Source of the DNA: CAYJFX01 sp964370315
GTDB lineage: Bacteria > Spirochaetota > Spirochaetia > Treponematales > Treponemataceae
Reading direction: 5' to 3'
DNA: 13,920 bases
Assembly: GCA_964370315.1 (NCBI GenBank)
Contig: CAYJIS010000051.1
Location: forward strand, 1 to 13,920
Under the pieces are notes generated by a model, which worked only from the letters and a program-made list of their open reading frames with translations, searched no databases and was not told the origin of the DNA. The translations under genes and the position numbers were made by a program. This document shows positions 13,508 through 13,920 of the stretch, one piece after another; the stretch's first letter is position 1; every line of letters starts with the position of its first letter.

Positions 13508-13920
13508 ATGGAATCTATCTCATTTGCCGACTTAGGTCTCGGCGAAAAGGCTTTGGCTGCAGTAACTGCCAAGGGTTTTGAAGTGCCTTCACCTATTCAG
13601 GTATTGGCAATCCCACGTCTATTAAACGGCGAAGCAAACATTATAGCAAAGGCAAGAACAGGTACTGGTAAAACAGCCGCCTTCGGTCTTCCACTTGTAG
13701 AAAAAATCACACAAAAAAAAGATCATCCACAAGCACTTATCTTAGCACCTACGCGTGAACTTGCTTTACAAGTTTGTAAAGAAATTGAAAGCTTATCAAC
13801 ATCTTCTTTTCCAAGAATGGCTGCTGTGTATGGTGGGCAATCAATGCGAGAACAGCTTCGTGCATTAAAAAATGGTGTAGAAATTGTTGTTGGTACTCCT
13901 GGCCGTGTAAAAGATCACTT
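13508..13920 (+). CDS. DEAD-box RNA helicase, N-terminal part (cut by window edge)
   Basis: 137 residues are visible; the frame is open to the right edge. Motifs in order: Q motif GFEVPSPIQ (23-31), Walker A/motif I ARTGTGKT (49-56), motif Ia PTREL (81-85), GG (109-110) and motif Ib TPGR (130-133). The DEAD box itself would follow just outside the window. Such ATP-dependent helicases remodel RNA in ribosome assembly, mRNA turnover and cold adaptation (CsdA/CshA/RhlE type; which one cannot be told without the C-terminus). ATG at 13508 has AAGGA six bases upstream. Codons appear richer in C and G than in neighbouring genes, consistent with high expression. The long structured leader suggests post-transcriptional or autogenous control. 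Confidence 0.95.
   Translation, partial: MESISFADLGLGEKALAAVTAKGFEVPSPIQVLAIPRLLNGEANIIAKARTGTGKTAAFGLPLVEKITQKKDHPQALILAPTRELALQVCKEIESLSTSSFPRMAAVYGGQSMREQLRALKNGVEIVVGTPGRVKDH

Overview
The window is AT-rich and gene-dense, with nearly everything on the minus strand up to about 12.5 kb. It carries two lipoproteins with loose, spirochaete-like lipoboxes, a small beta-barrel-type exported protein, and a sensor joining a periplasmic binding protein to seven membrane segments. Together these suggest a diderm of low GC content, most likely a Treponema-like spirochaete. The phylum is inferred; no rRNA or other marker is present.

Layout, read in the minus-strand direction of transcription. (1) 12531-11863 is a flavin-binding split-barrel protein with a two-cluster ferredoxin tail, divergent from a plus-strand HxlR-type regulator (12653-12991). 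(2) 11748-7348 is a tightly overlapping three-gene signalling operon: a binding-protein/7TM sensor whose kinase region looks catalytically dead, an active-looking NarL-type histidine kinase, and a LuxR-type response regulator. An NfeD/SPFH membrane pair follows on the same strand (7287-5837). (3) 5758-4892 is a DMT/EamA transporter with a TTG start. Its promoter lies in the loop of a terminator-like hairpin. (4) 4739-4212 is an unknown lipoprotein. (5) 3971-3357 is a second response regulator, about two-thirds identical to the first, preceded by the decayed 3' end of a histidine kinase. (6) 3152 to the left edge holds an unknown lipoprotein, a putative outer-membrane barrel, the remnant of a barrel paralogue, and an M50-type membrane metallopeptidase cut by the window edge. 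On the plus strand at the right edge, a DEAD-box RNA helicase begins after a long structured leader.

Two themes stand out. The first is duplication followed by decay: the kinase-regulator module exists twice, but the second kinase is only a stub, and the barrel gene has lost a tandem paralogue. The orphan regulator may therefore answer to the surviving kinase. The second is compact regulatory architecture: a promoter inside a terminator loop, divergent promoters sharing one -10 region, promoter-like sequence inside the kinase 3' end, and a helicase leader with competing or pseudoknotted stems. No rRNA, tRNA, CRISPR array, transposase or phage gene was seen. The strongest candidate for an under-described system is the pseudokinase sensor/kinase/regulator operon with its orphan paralogous regulator.
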